A stretch of 64,000 nucleotides of DNA from Anthoceros angustus (Eukaryota; Streptophyta; Anthocerotopsida; Anthocerotales; Anthocerotaceae), in contig MU008191.1 of NCBI GenBank assembly GCA_010909165.1, positions 186,001 through 250,000 of the forward strand. Reading direction: 5' to 3'. The translations under genes were made by a program, and so were the position numbers. This document shows positions 42,806-54,800 of the stretch, piece by piece; the stretch's first letter is position 1, and each line of letters starts with the position of its first letter. The notes under the pieces are model-generated. The model saw only the letters and a list, made by a program, of their open reading frames with translations, was not told the DNA's origin and did not search any database.

Positions 42806-45800
42806 GACTAGGAAAAAGCCGGGGCCAACGTCCTCATCGAAGAAGCAGCTCCTCCGCCAATCTGTAGCCCAAGCTGCATTGGCACCGTGGTCCTCGTAAG
42901 CTTATGGGCATTTCAGCTTGCTCCGCCGATCAAAGAACTGGGCGCTTCACTAGCGTGCAAGAAGATGAAGGGCAGCTGAAATTCTTTAAAAGATCGGGGA
43001 AAGCCGCTTCATTTTCGCCCTTTGCCTGCATACTGCATGGGGATGATGCGCGGACAATTAGAGAGAGGCCACTTTGTACATACTGCCTTATTCATTGTCA
43101 GCTCGGAAGGTGATCGGCTCAAGCATTTCGATGGCACTAAATGCTTTCCTTTGTTTTTTACGCGGGCGTCCTACTGCCTTCAAAACTCAGCAAACTTCAG
43201 ACTCTTTGCTCATCGTTCCTGACAGCCTCACTGAATCCCTGGCCACGTCCCTCCTCCCGCCACCCAATCCAGCCGAGAGTTAGTGCAGTTCGGACACGCC
43301 AGCGGTGCCGAAAATTGATTGGGCCTGGACAGTCAGGCCAATACGTCCAAGGACACCGGAACCGGATGCAATTGGAGCCATTCTTCGTCCAGGAACCAGA
43401 TAATTTCCGCAATTTGCAGCTCTCGAGGATGCTGATGACGAGCCCAAGAAGAGACGATGGCGGCTGCGGCCGTCCTGGACTCCTGCGCAAGGGCCTGCAG
43501 AAGTTGCCATGGTCTTGTGAAGACGCGACCTTGGCGTGTGGGCGTTTGTGGCGGGCGGGATGGCACTTCAGGTGCAGGAGGATTGATCAGACGGGGCCCG
43601 TCACAGAAATCTGGAGATGTGTAATAAAGCCGAAAGATTTGGTGAAGCATCGCGTTGCCTGGAGCGGCGTGGGGAGGAGGGCCCGGGGTGCTGTCTCCGA
43701 GGCGAGCTGCATGCAAATGATAGTCGGGCCGGGGAATGACGAGCCTTGGGTGGACCCGGGCTGGCTTGTTACCAACGCACATTCATGACATATGGTCATG
43801 AGGCTGTTAGTACGGGATCACACACACAGCAAATGGAGAGGCTCCTTCTTACTATCACTCGTCAAAGGATTACATCAGCCAGCTTGCCTAAACTCAAGCA
43901 CGAGGGCTTACGTAATATCGTTTCTTCCCAACAATCTGGCTTTGGGCTACAGCGTAATGGCAATCCATTACCTACAAATGCTATTCGTATGCACCGTGCA
44001 GACTAACGCTACCGTCGTCCCTCAATCTCGAACGTATCAAAGGAAGGGGTCCTCCAGTGGAGTGCTGCAGGGATGACTTGATACCCTCAACTCGTACGCC
44101 GAACACCTTGTCTCACAGATCGACCTAGAAGAGGACTCGGACAAAAGAGATATCTAGCTTGTAGGAGCGAAGGCCATAGCTCCATACAGGAACCGAGCTT
44201 TTCGTTTCAAACAAGGAGGTCACCTCTTATAGCAGGCCCTTGTTTCTACCTTAAAAATCTCTACGTAAGACTACGCCCCCTGCTCAATTCCCTAGGTCTT
44301 TCTAACATAAGGAACATGCTACATGCTTGGATCATTTCCTATTTCCAGCAGTCTACGTATGACCAGGCTCTAGCACGGCTTTCCACGTAAACAGCTCTTT
44401 CCCCTAACAGTGGCACGCCCCCTGGCCGCTGCCTGGCCCGTAGATCCCCTGGTCATGAGGTCAGGAAAACCAAAAAGCCGAGATATGTCCTTCTTGTTCT
44501 GACACACTTACAAATATCCCCACACACACATACCTAGGTAGACATGGAATTCCATGAGTGGCCCAATGATGTGTACACACCACACCAGCCTGTGACATTC
44601 ATCGGGCTCAAAGATAGTCAAGGCCCCGGAGCGAACTTGAGTAAAGCTTACCACGATCCTAACTCAAACACAGCTCGAATCGTGTCCAGCAGTTCACACA
44701 AAGGAATCCTAAGCTCTAGTTGTTACTCACATATTCTCCCAGCCTGGATAAGAACCTTACGCAGGCTTCTTGCTCGTACATGATTCCTCTTCCTCGTGAG
44801 GGATGGGTGCATAAGAACTCCCCTTCCACTCCTATACGAGCTTTTGCATTAGCTTCACAAGTTCCTCAGGCGGCTCACCCTCAGCCTCATTCGAATGTAT
44901 CCCAAGTGAATCCACCAACAATTTCTTATGTGCCCCAGAGGTCAGGTTGCTCTCCCCCAAACTTCGTTACCAATTTCAGGAATTCTCACATTATGGGGAC
45001 CAACGCCAGTATACGACACCTTTCCTAAGTAACGTTAAGAAGGGACTTAGCAGAGCATGCCAACCAAAATACTCACGTGACCTTCCTCACACTCTTAGCA
45101 TGGCTAACCAAGCAAGCAAATCCGCATGGTTGGAGGGGCAAATGTGGTCACAGCAAGATCCATCCACTTTCATCACCTCAACATCTGCAGAAACTTGATG
45201 TAACCATATACGCGACCTTAGATGAGACCAACATACTTTGACATGCTACGGACCATTCGAATAGACTACTCCTCAGAGATACGGCTAAGGGCCCCTCAAA
45301 CACTCAAAGTCCTCGATAGGACACCAGGCATTATGCCTTTCACGGTAAGCTTAAGCTAACCACAACTTCACCTCTTGCTTGTATCATGGGTCATGAAGGC
45401 AAAACCAGTACCAGCCATGTGCATTTCAAGACAAGCTAGAACTAAATTAAAATTTTTAAGTTGCATAGAAGCAAATGATGACTTTCACTTTTGGAACATA
45501 GTGCATAAAAATCTGATTGAAGTAAAAGCTAAAAGATTATGATACTATTGATACTGAACATGAAAATGCAACTAAAGGTTTCATGTTTAGCAATGTGATA
45601 TCTTATGTGCATGAAAATGCAACTAAAGGTTTCATGTTTAGCTATGTGATATCTTATGTGAGATGATGGCAGGCTTGACAGTATAGATAAAACATGGATC
45701 ATAAGAAGTTGGATTGTTTTATTGGTGAGACCTCATAAGAGCTCGGGTGAGTGAGGCTCAAGGACCTCACTTGGACAAATTTCAAGAACTTGGATAGTTT

Positions 45801-45902
45801 CAAAAAAAATAAGCATAAAATTGTTGAGCTGAGAATGATAAAAATCATATGTACATAATTTTTATAAAATAGTATAAAAAATTCAACTTCTATTGAATTT
45901 TG
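42806..45902. other. intergenic, 3.1 kb, no gene recognised
   Basis: Between the nuclease-ATPase start and the ABCG stop. From 43800 to 45350 the base composition and many stop-broken frames suggest an old mobile element, but no motif is clear enough to name one. From 45400 the DNA is AT-rich and holds the 51-bp repeat. Confidence 0.4.
45559..45660. repeat. 51-bp direct tandem duplication
   Basis: Two adjacent units, 45559-45609 and 45610-45660, each beginning CATGAAAATGCAACTAAAGG; they differ at one base (AGCAATG versus AGCTATG). No coding. Confidence 0.92.
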
Positions 45903-48900
45903 TTAAGGAGACGCCTCCTTAGAAGGAACGGGCTGAACAACATGATTCCCTCCCGTTCTCTTAGTAAACATCAAACGCACACTTGGTCCTAGCTTTTCGT
46001 TAAGTTTAATCATGATTAAGAACAAGCATCTGTAGAGAAAAACTTGTACAAAAATAATACCAAGATTCGTCCATTTGCCCCTGCTTTCCGGAACTTGATA
46101 ATACTGACGGACTACTTCTTCCCCACTAATCAATACTTGATTTTGCGGATAGTCTCTGGGCCGAAACTGCAGGCCTAAAAAGTCGTTCTCGAATAATCCC
46201 TGTCCACCCCCACATTCTCTATTAGCTTAAAAGGATGAATTATGGACGATGGAAAGAATAACTAAACATAATAGGTACCTATTACGCTTCACGATGAACT
46301 AGATCAGCATAAGGAGAAAAAACAAAATGCTGGATTTGCTATTGGCTAGATAAGAATCCGCACAGGTTGAAAATCCCAACCAAACGCACCTGAAAGCCAT
46401 AGGTGTGAAAAGCGATGTAGGAGATAGGGTACCGCCACACGGGCTTGGGCAGGTCATTGGGCAGGCGGAAGAAACCACCGTTTAGCATGAAAAAACCCTA
46501 CAGTCCACCGTGAGCGTTAGATACAGACCTTTGCGTAAGACTTCTCAAGGTCCGAATAGAATGAAAAAGGAAGCCAAACAGACCTGAATTCCAGCTCCGA
46601 TGATTATGCCCATGAGGAAGTTTGGGACTACGCTTGAGATTGCCATCATCAAGCCCTCCACAGCAGATGTGGTGGAGAAGATGATCAAGACGAAGTAAAG
46701 GAAGTGGATAAAGCCGGGATGCAGGTCCACCAGGAAGTACATAGAGGCTCCAGAAATGAAAGCGATGAGCAATAGGAATGGAAGAGAAGAGAGGGTGCTA
46801 CTGATGACAAAAGCTCCCACCCCATAGTGCCCGTTGAGCCGCTCTCGAGAGAACACCTGCTAGTATTGAGTTAGGTTGTGAGACTCTTGTCATTGCCAAG
46901 CTTGGAGTAAGCAACAAAGTCATGCAAAGTGTACCTTCATCTCCTCTACAAAAGAAGGGAATCCCCCAATGGCCATGAAGGTGAGGAAGCTAACGACAAA
47001 TGCCAAGCACGATGCTCTTGCCTGTACCAGCACCACCAACAACACGCAAGGAAAGATGTTAAGAACAACGACTAGGCTGCACAGAATGGAGATATGGGGA
47101 CCTGAGTCGAAATGCTCACTCACCTGTATGGCATTATAGCTATTGCCGACGTTGTAGAATATGGTTCCGATGGCCAGGCACAGAGCAAGATACATTGCAA
47201 GACGTAGCCAGTAGTAACCCACGTCTCTGGACATGTTGACGAAGGACCTTCGAGTGAGGGTGAAACACTGCATCAGGGTGCTGGCTTCGCTTCCTGTCGA
47301 CTCTTGCAAGGAGCCATTCTGCAATAAGTCGATGTGATTTAGCTATGCATGATGGAGAAGGCATCGCCAAACAGAAGCAGGGATGGTCGTGCTTGGTGTT
47401 GGAAAGGAGACGACATACCATCTTAGAGATCTGTTCAGCAGTATCTGCGGCATTTTGAGCAAAACTGGATGACTTATACTTGCTCACTAGCATGTCCACT
47501 CGTGATGCGGTGGACATAGCTTTAAGAGGATCCGAATCTTCAGGATCAGCGGGGTCCTGATCATCCCAGCTAGCGCTCGGTGTCCGGGACGCCTGCACAT
47601 GCCACATGTGATGAGATCGAAGAGCACAACAAGGTGTAAACGCGAGATGGTGGGAAGGTAGATGAATTCCCACCGGCAGAACTCTGCGAGATCCTTGAAC
47701 AGCAACCGAGACTTTGTCGAAGTCCGAGTTGATTGCACGAAGAAAATGGTCCGCTGGATTCCGCCATGGTGGACAAGGTATACCAGCATCCAGAAAATGC
47801 TGATTCAACACGGGACATCCAGTCACCACATGTAAATGATATGCACTGGATTACGCATCCAAATCCTGATCCCTGCTCTACCAACCTGTTTAGCCTCCAC
47901 AGCGGCACCAAAGTATATCGTCCTGCCTCCAGATAGCAGGACGAGGTCGTCGAATAGCTCAAAGACTTCGCTGCTGGGCTGGTGAATAGAAGTGATGACA
48001 GTCCGTCCATCTCGAGCCAAATTCTTCAACGTAGTCGTAACAAAGAAGGCTGCAGCACTGCAACAAGCCCACCTCCCATTTCAGAACCGAATCAGTACGA
48101 GAAGAAACAAAAAACACAACTGCCAATGTGCACCATCCCCGCACACCTATCCAAGCCACTGGTAGGCTCATCCAGAAACAACAAGCGAGGCTTGGTGAGC
48201 AGCTCCAAGGCAATGGTGACCCGTCTCCTCTCACCCCCGCTCACCCCTCTGAGATGCCAATTCCCTATGGGCGTGTGCGCAGCTTCCTGAAGACCCATTT
48301 CCTGGATCGTGTTGTTAATAATCTCCATCTTCTGTGCCCTGGGCATCCTATCCGGAAGCCGGAAGAAAGCCGAGTACATTATAGTCTCAAACACGGTGAG
48401 AGTCCCGAGCAAGTTGTCATCCTGCGTCACATAGGCCTACAATCACAGCAACGATGAGCTCCCAAAGTGACAGTGACAGTAACAGTCCCAGTCCTAGTCC
48501 TAGTCCTAGTCCTAGTCCTAGTCCCAAAACTAGTCTCATTCCCTTAATGCCCACTTACCGCCACGCCGTAAGACAGCCTCTGCTTATTCCCATTGAGCCA
48601 AATGTGCCCCGTCTGCCTCGCATTCTTAGCCAGCCTCCCTGTCCAAATGACAATGTGATCCACCAAACCACTTCCTGTCAAGCATTGTGCGAGACCAGGT
48701 CCTTCCCGAAGGACCCAACAAAACTGTCACGTCCCACACACCTGCCAGAGTATCGAGAAGGGTGGATTTGCCGGAGCCAGAAGGCCCCATGATGGCAGTG
48801 ATCTGCCCAGGCTCTGCGTACCCAGTCACGCCATCCAGCAGAAGTCGAGATCTCCCTGAAGCCCATGACGCCGTCACACTGAGATTCCTCCAGGCCAGGT

Positions 48901-48940
48901 GAGCTCCAGGCCGATCGTGCTCGCCTCCGGACTGCGCCAT
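45903..48940 (-). CDS. ABCG: ABCG (WBC) half-size ABC transporter
   Basis: Eleven-exon model, 666 residues, all phases fit: 48742-48940, 48559-48638, 48147-48436, 47886-48057, 47674-47799, 47419-47592, 47124-47318, 46935-47021, 46584-46856, 46390-46497, 45903-46199. The ATPase domain comes first, as in ABCG proteins: Walker [10 protein letters not shown] (K58), Q-loop [15 protein letters not shown], signature VSGGERRR (about 159), Walker [13 protein letters not shown] (D182), [14 protein letters not shown]. The six-helix membrane half follows ([92 protein letters not shown]). The best resemblance is to the plant ABCG11/12 group, which dimerises at the plasma membrane and exports cuticular wax and cutin lipids; the precise substrate here is inference. 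An AGTCCT microsatellite at about 48486-48525 lies in intron 2. The frame is open about 40 codons above the ATG. Confidence 0.92.
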
Positions 48941-51848
48941 CTCATCTAAGCTGGCCGACTGGAAGCTGAACGCACTCTTAACGTATTCCGTGAGGTCGAC
49001 ACTGCTTCCGAGTGTCGGGACCTCCAGTCCGTACGGGGCTACCGTCGCTTGTCATCCGCTCCACAATGAAGGCAGTGTGTCAACAAGTTCCGCGAAAGAC
49101 ATCGGCACCCCACTTGGCTAAACATGCGACGGAGTCGGCTGGCTGTGGCAGTGGCAGTTTAGACTTCTGACTAATTGCGCGCAAGTTGAGCAACCACAAG
49201 CAGGCGGCTCGTCTTCCCACCGACACACGGTCCCTGCAACTCTTCCAAAAGCCGGCTATTCGTTCAAGACGCTGGAACCTTCTCACCTCATCTTTACAGC
49301 ACAAAAGAGTTTCTTTCTGTAAGCTGGGGGGTGGCCTACCTAAGCAGCTGGCGTTATTATACGCATGAGCACGCAGGTGTCGTAGGAACAGTCAACTACC
49401 GGCCCGGATCACAAACACGACGAAATAATAGCTACATTTCAAAAGCCCCATTTCGAAAGCCCTGTGAGAATAGCCCCGTCTAGTAGCGAAGTCCATGGGG
49501 GGCCCGCGATACTTGTGATGGCAACATGCTTCTAAAGCAACTTACACATGCTTCTCACAGGGCAACTCACACATCGCAGCCCACCCATGCTCCTCACCGC
49601 AGCCCACCAACACTCCTCACCGCAGCCCACGCACACGCCTCATCGCAGCCCACGCACCCGCCTCATCGCAGCCCACGCACCCGCCTCATCGCAGCCCACC
49701 CATGCTCCTCACCGCAGCCCACCCATGCTCCTCACCGCAGCCCACACACACGCCTCATCGCAGCCCACGCACCCGCCTCATCGCAGCCCACCCATGCTCC
49801 TCACCGCAGCCCACCCATGCTCCTCACCGCAGCCCACGCACACGCCTCATCACAGCCCACGCAGACTCCTCATCGCAGCCCACGTCGACTGCTTATGGTA
49901 ACCCACACACACATCTCATCGTAACTGCAGGAGCGGATTTCACGCGGGACCCTGCCAGAGAGAACAGAATGAAATTGAATCGGGTTAATGCAAGTTTAAC
50001 CCTAGGTCAAGTGAGCTTTTCAAGGTACGTATCTTACCATGTGAGTTGCTGATGTTGCCAAGGCAGGGAAGGACTCCTTTGTTATGACGTCTAAGCTGTT
50101 GGGATTCAAGGAACGCTGTTTTGGCGCAAGTCTCTTGCGATCATCTTGGACACCTCAATCCCTGCGTCAAATCCTCTGTGAACCAAGAATTTTCAACCAG
50201 CCTCCCTTTGCCAGATTTCACAGAACGTGTTCATACTGGAGCCGTTAGATTCCTCGGATTGAACCACATCCGCAAGCCTCCTCCACAGCTGGTTACGTCT
50301 GGCACGATTAGGGTTCAAGTCCAAGCCTCGAACTTGCAACATGATGTCAGCCTGCAAAGTGCAAATTGCATCCAACAGTTCGGATTCAGACAAGATCTGG
50401 TTATCGACCTCACACCTTCGTGTCCTGTGCGGCTGAGAGAAAACCTGTTGTCGGACATCTCAATCTGAGAAATCGGTACAAGCGGGGAAGCCAGGCAGGC
50501 TCGCAAAGGCGATGGCTGTGTTCACCAGGCCAACTACAGGAGCTTGGCCTGGTGCTACGCATCCATCGCCTCTGATAACCTAAGCCGGCGATTGCAGCAT
50601 GCGGAACATGGAAAGGGAAACCTAAAACGGGTCGCTTGTCAACTCCTTCAGTTTGCAAGGGCCCAGATCGAGCTAGTGTGGGAGCGCTCCGGCTTCTCGG
50701 TGTCCACATGCGTTGATGCTCCCACGACAGCGTCGTATTGTTGCTCCACAGTCGCCAACGGCATGTCTTGACTGCGTTAAGGATCGTCCACAGCCTGCTC
50801 TGCCTCGAAAGAGCATCCCTCGCAGCAGCCATAATAACCAGCCGTAGCTCTTCCACAAAGCCCGTAGTGCGAGGGAAAGCCGTCAAGGACTCCAATCCTA
50901 CCACAAGATCATCCCGGCAGGCGAAGTGCGCTTCTTCCGTGACCGAAAGCTGGAGAACTCTCGCGCTGGACAGTAGCACCTGGCCACGGCACGCGAGCAG
51001 GCAATTTGCTCAAGGATGTTGGACAGGAAAGATACCGTGCTCCACTGGCAACTCCGCTGACACCCTAATAACTCCGGTTGCCGAACGGATCCAATGTTCG
51101 GCTAAAAGAACGTGGTGGTGAAAGCACAGTATACATATGACACACGAGAGACATTCCCAACATGTTTCCGACATCTGTAAATACTGTGCAGGACGTGCGG
51201 CGTGCCATCCAAGTTGAGCAAGTTTCCTCTCGGTACTCGAGACATGCTTCCTCCGATGTCATCCTCCCCTCGGCAGAAACTAAGCCACATGCATACCTCT
51301 TGTGGAACAGGAGTCTTCAGCGCGTACAACTTGCTATAGAACTAGGTCATCCAAACACCGCGGACAGAACTGGCAAGGCGGCCTTCCCTCACAGTCTGTG
51401 TCCGCCACTCCAAATTTTCCAAAGGCGCTCAAGCGACTCCACGGCTTCTTCGTCTCGTACGTAACTGCGTCCTTCCACAGGAAGGATCACACGCTTGGAG
51501 TTGCTCAACGACAAAGGCTCCACAAAGGACATATGTTACATCATAAAATACAAGAGCAACAACCACCCGCCGGAGCAGAGGACGAAGACCAGGGGAAGTG
51601 TCCCGGATCTCTCATGCTCATTCCTACGGACACGCCTGCCAGTAACTAAGTTCTGTACGTAAAGTGAAGCCGACAAATTACGAGGGGAGTGAAAGGAAGA
51701 TCAGGTTCCTCTACGTAGATCTAGCCACAAAACCGTCAGCGAATCGTAGAACGAAACACAGCGCGCGAGCTGTACATCACGGCAACATGTCGCCGTTCCT
51801 CCCTGACGCGTAAACTGAAGCCGTTACAGAATTTACTCATGACCAATG
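48941..51848. other. intergenic, 2.9 kb, minisatellite and unassigned DNA
   Basis: Upstream of the ABCG gene and downstream of the IRE gene. It has the 23-bp minisatellite and, at 50050-51650, frames broken by stops. The longest is a 189-codon minus-strand frame at 50410-50979 starting from a non-ATG codon, with no recognisable domain. I do not call a gene. Confidence 0.4.
49550..49925. repeat. 23-bp minisatellite, about 16 copies
   Basis: Head-to-tail units of the form CGCAGCCCACCCATGCTCCT plus CAC, alternating with a CGCAGCCCACGCACCCGCCT plus CAT variant. The two types occur in mixed runs, as expected from unequal exchange. The edges are degenerate. The His/Pro/Ser-rich frames through it are artefacts of the repeat. 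Confidence 0.9.
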
Positions 51849-54800
51849 TCACTGCTCTTTCATCGTCGAATCCCTTCCCGTTTGTAAGAGCAGGTCGTAA
51901 TTGATGGATGCTAACTGCGAGAGGTTCTGCAACATTGGACACAGGACGTCAGTGAGCCATCAGCGCATCGTTCACATGACAACGGAGCCAGGAGTCATGG
52001 GACTTACTTTGAAAGAAAAATTGCTGAACGAATATTTTACAGAAGGCGTAATCTCGAACTCGGCAAGATCCCGGCATTCATCACCCTGCGGGCGAGTACT
52101 TGTCAGATGACTTGCTCTGCGTCACCACACCTAAACGTTCAAGCAGAACCTCGAATTGTTATAATCAAAGCACAAACTTACTCCCTCTTGGCCGCTGCCG
52201 ACCGTGGTGGTGCTATCACCACTACTGCTTTCGTAGTCACTTGAGTCACCTATCTCCTGCTCCGAAAACGCATGTGTCTCTGAAGCATTCCATACGTGAC
52301 GTGACGTGAAGTAGCTGGTGTCGTGTGCTGTGTCAGGACTCGGGATGAATGCTGCCTGTACATCGCCATGTGCATGAGATGTTGGATACTTCAACAGAAC
52401 CTCAACTGGAATAAGACCTTGATGATCTCTGTACCTTTTGTCTTGCGAGTGTATCCCAATTGATATGCTTGAAGAAAGGATGAGCTTTAACCTGTTAACA
52501 GCAGCAATACGTTCGTTTCTGTAACAGTTTTCTGGACAAAGGAAAGTGCACGTCTGTATACACTGAGTGCATACAAGATACCACGGTGTAGGCATCTCTG
52601 TTACCTCTGCAGCTCCCTTCGCACCAAGTCGCTGATTGGGATCCCAAGTGAGAAGCCTGTGTCATGGAGCAAAGAACATGCAAAATATGAGAATATGGAA
52701 ATATGCTTCCTGAGTGCTTCCTAGCTCCTGTAATCAAAACAGGCCACCTCTCTCATCTCGGTCACATTGCTGAACCACTTTGAAGACCTCTTTACCTGTC
52801 GATCAAGTCTTGCGCCTCAAAGGACATGTGATCGGGTACAAGAGGCCAGGGTATGTTCCTATTGAGAATATTGTCAAAAATGATCTGCACCAAAATCACG
52901 AGTTAAGACTTCTTGCTTCTTCAGATTATGGACTGCAGTTCTGAGCTAATGGTTGGTCATATCATGCTGTTGTTGGCTAAATCAGCCAAAGATAGCCAGA
53001 AACAGAGTCCTTCAAGATCAACTATATTCACCTGAGGATGTTCTGCATTGAAAGGTGGAATGCCTACAAGACATTCAAAGAGGATAACACCAGTTGACCA
53101 CCAGTCCACCGTGTAGCCTGCAAATAGGATGAGCACATTCATGCCCCTCATCTTCTGACAGTAGCACATTGCTTTAACGGAATGTTCCCAAGGCACTCTC
53201 GATTGCATCCATCTTCCTGCTAATTACACCTCAGACACGATCAACCCCGACAGGATTCAACTCACCATGCCCTGTGCCCAGAAGTATTTCTGGTGCGAGA
53301 TAGTCAGGGGTACCAACAGCTGATCGCTCCCTTTTCTGTTCTTTTTGCTGAGAATTTCCTGATGAGGTATTACTACAATCCTCAGCAAGCTTCGGTTTGC
53401 TTGCAGCTGGCCCTGATAGATCTTCAGTGCTGTTGATAAGACCAACCCTTGAAAGACCAAAATCTGTCAGCTGCATCACACACTCTGTGTCAGCCCCGTT
53501 CAACGTGCCACATTTGACAGCTTTTGCCAGCACCAACAAGGTGCAGACATGTGTCACCTTTATGTGCCCATCATGAGCTATTAGAAGATTGTCTGGCTTC
53601 AGATCCCGATGCACCACTCCAAGTGAATGCAGATATTCAAGAGCCAGCACCTGGAAAGAATGAGAACTTATGACCTTGAGAGCTCATGATACAGAGCACT
53701 TTGAATGACAGCCTATACAACCTATGCTATTCAGAGCTCCCTCGGATCTGAGAGGGAAACCTAAGTGTACCACGTCACAGCTGTGAGCAACAATAAAAAC
53801 AAGCATTGCATCTCAAGTAAGTTTGCTGGGGGAAGGCAATGGCTAACCAGCTCTGCAATGTAGATACGAGCCATGTCCTCCTCCAGGCATCCCAAGTTCC
53901 TTAACATGGAGTACAGGTCACCTCCATTCAAGTACTCCATGACAAGGTAAAGGTTGTCCTTGCACGTGAATGAATAGAAAAATCGTACCTATAGAAGGAA
54001 ACTCGCCTAATTAAGGACAAAAATGAGCAGCAAGACAGGTTGAGGGGCTTGCTACTTCAGCCATACTATAGACATGGCACAGAGCCAAGGGTTTGCACCA
54101 TGAAAGGGTTGCGAGCACTGATCAAAATGTTACGCTCAGCTTGCACACTTTCCACTGCGTTTTTCCTGATCATATGTAACTTCCTCAGCACCTACAGAAA
54201 AACATCACAAGGACAGGTCAAGACTGGTGTTGCAGTGCTATCATGATGCACTGACATGTCACCTACAACATCAGAGCATTCTGTTGACACATTGACAAAT
54301 GTCGAAGCAGGAGGCATAGACAGAAGGACTAATTAACCATCCATGACGTCCATTCAGACAAACCCTGACCTTGATAGCAAAAAGATCGCCTGTTGTCCTC
54401 TTTCTTGCTAGAAACACCCTACCATAAGCACCTCGACTGATTGGTTTAATGATTTCGAAGTCATCTTTGGTGGTCCGGTCCTTGTAAGCAGGATGAACAG
54501 GGGTGGACCTAAAACCATCATCTTCGAATTGGCCCTCTGGATCATGCTCACAACTTGCTGCATCGGAGATACTCCCTTCCGCGGCATCGCAGACCATACA
54601 GTATTTGTCCCTGCCATGTTACCAAAACCGAAGTGAGCTGATTTTTGTTGATTCTTGCAACCTTGTGAACCATCGAAAAGTCAATTCCATGTATCTCACA
54701 ACACTTTGATCGGCAACAAAGATGTAATTTATTTGGACACCTCCATTATACCGTACCTCAAAAGTCTTCGAATCCGCCTTCCAAAAGTGTCCACTGTAAG

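Noticed and set aside
42804-42900. Plus-strand ORF whose ATG overlaps the nuclease-ATPase start (MTRKKPGPTSSSKKQLLRQS)
   Set aside because: The only splice route onward would need an intron of about 20 bp, and no homology supports it.
49526-49924. 132-codon His/Pro/Ser-rich ORF
   Set aside because: It is only the translation of the 23-bp minisatellite.
50410-50979. 189-codon minus-strand frame downstream of IRE
   Set aside because: It starts from a non-ATG codon, has no recognisable domain, and the IRE gene already ends at 51849 with its family C-terminus.
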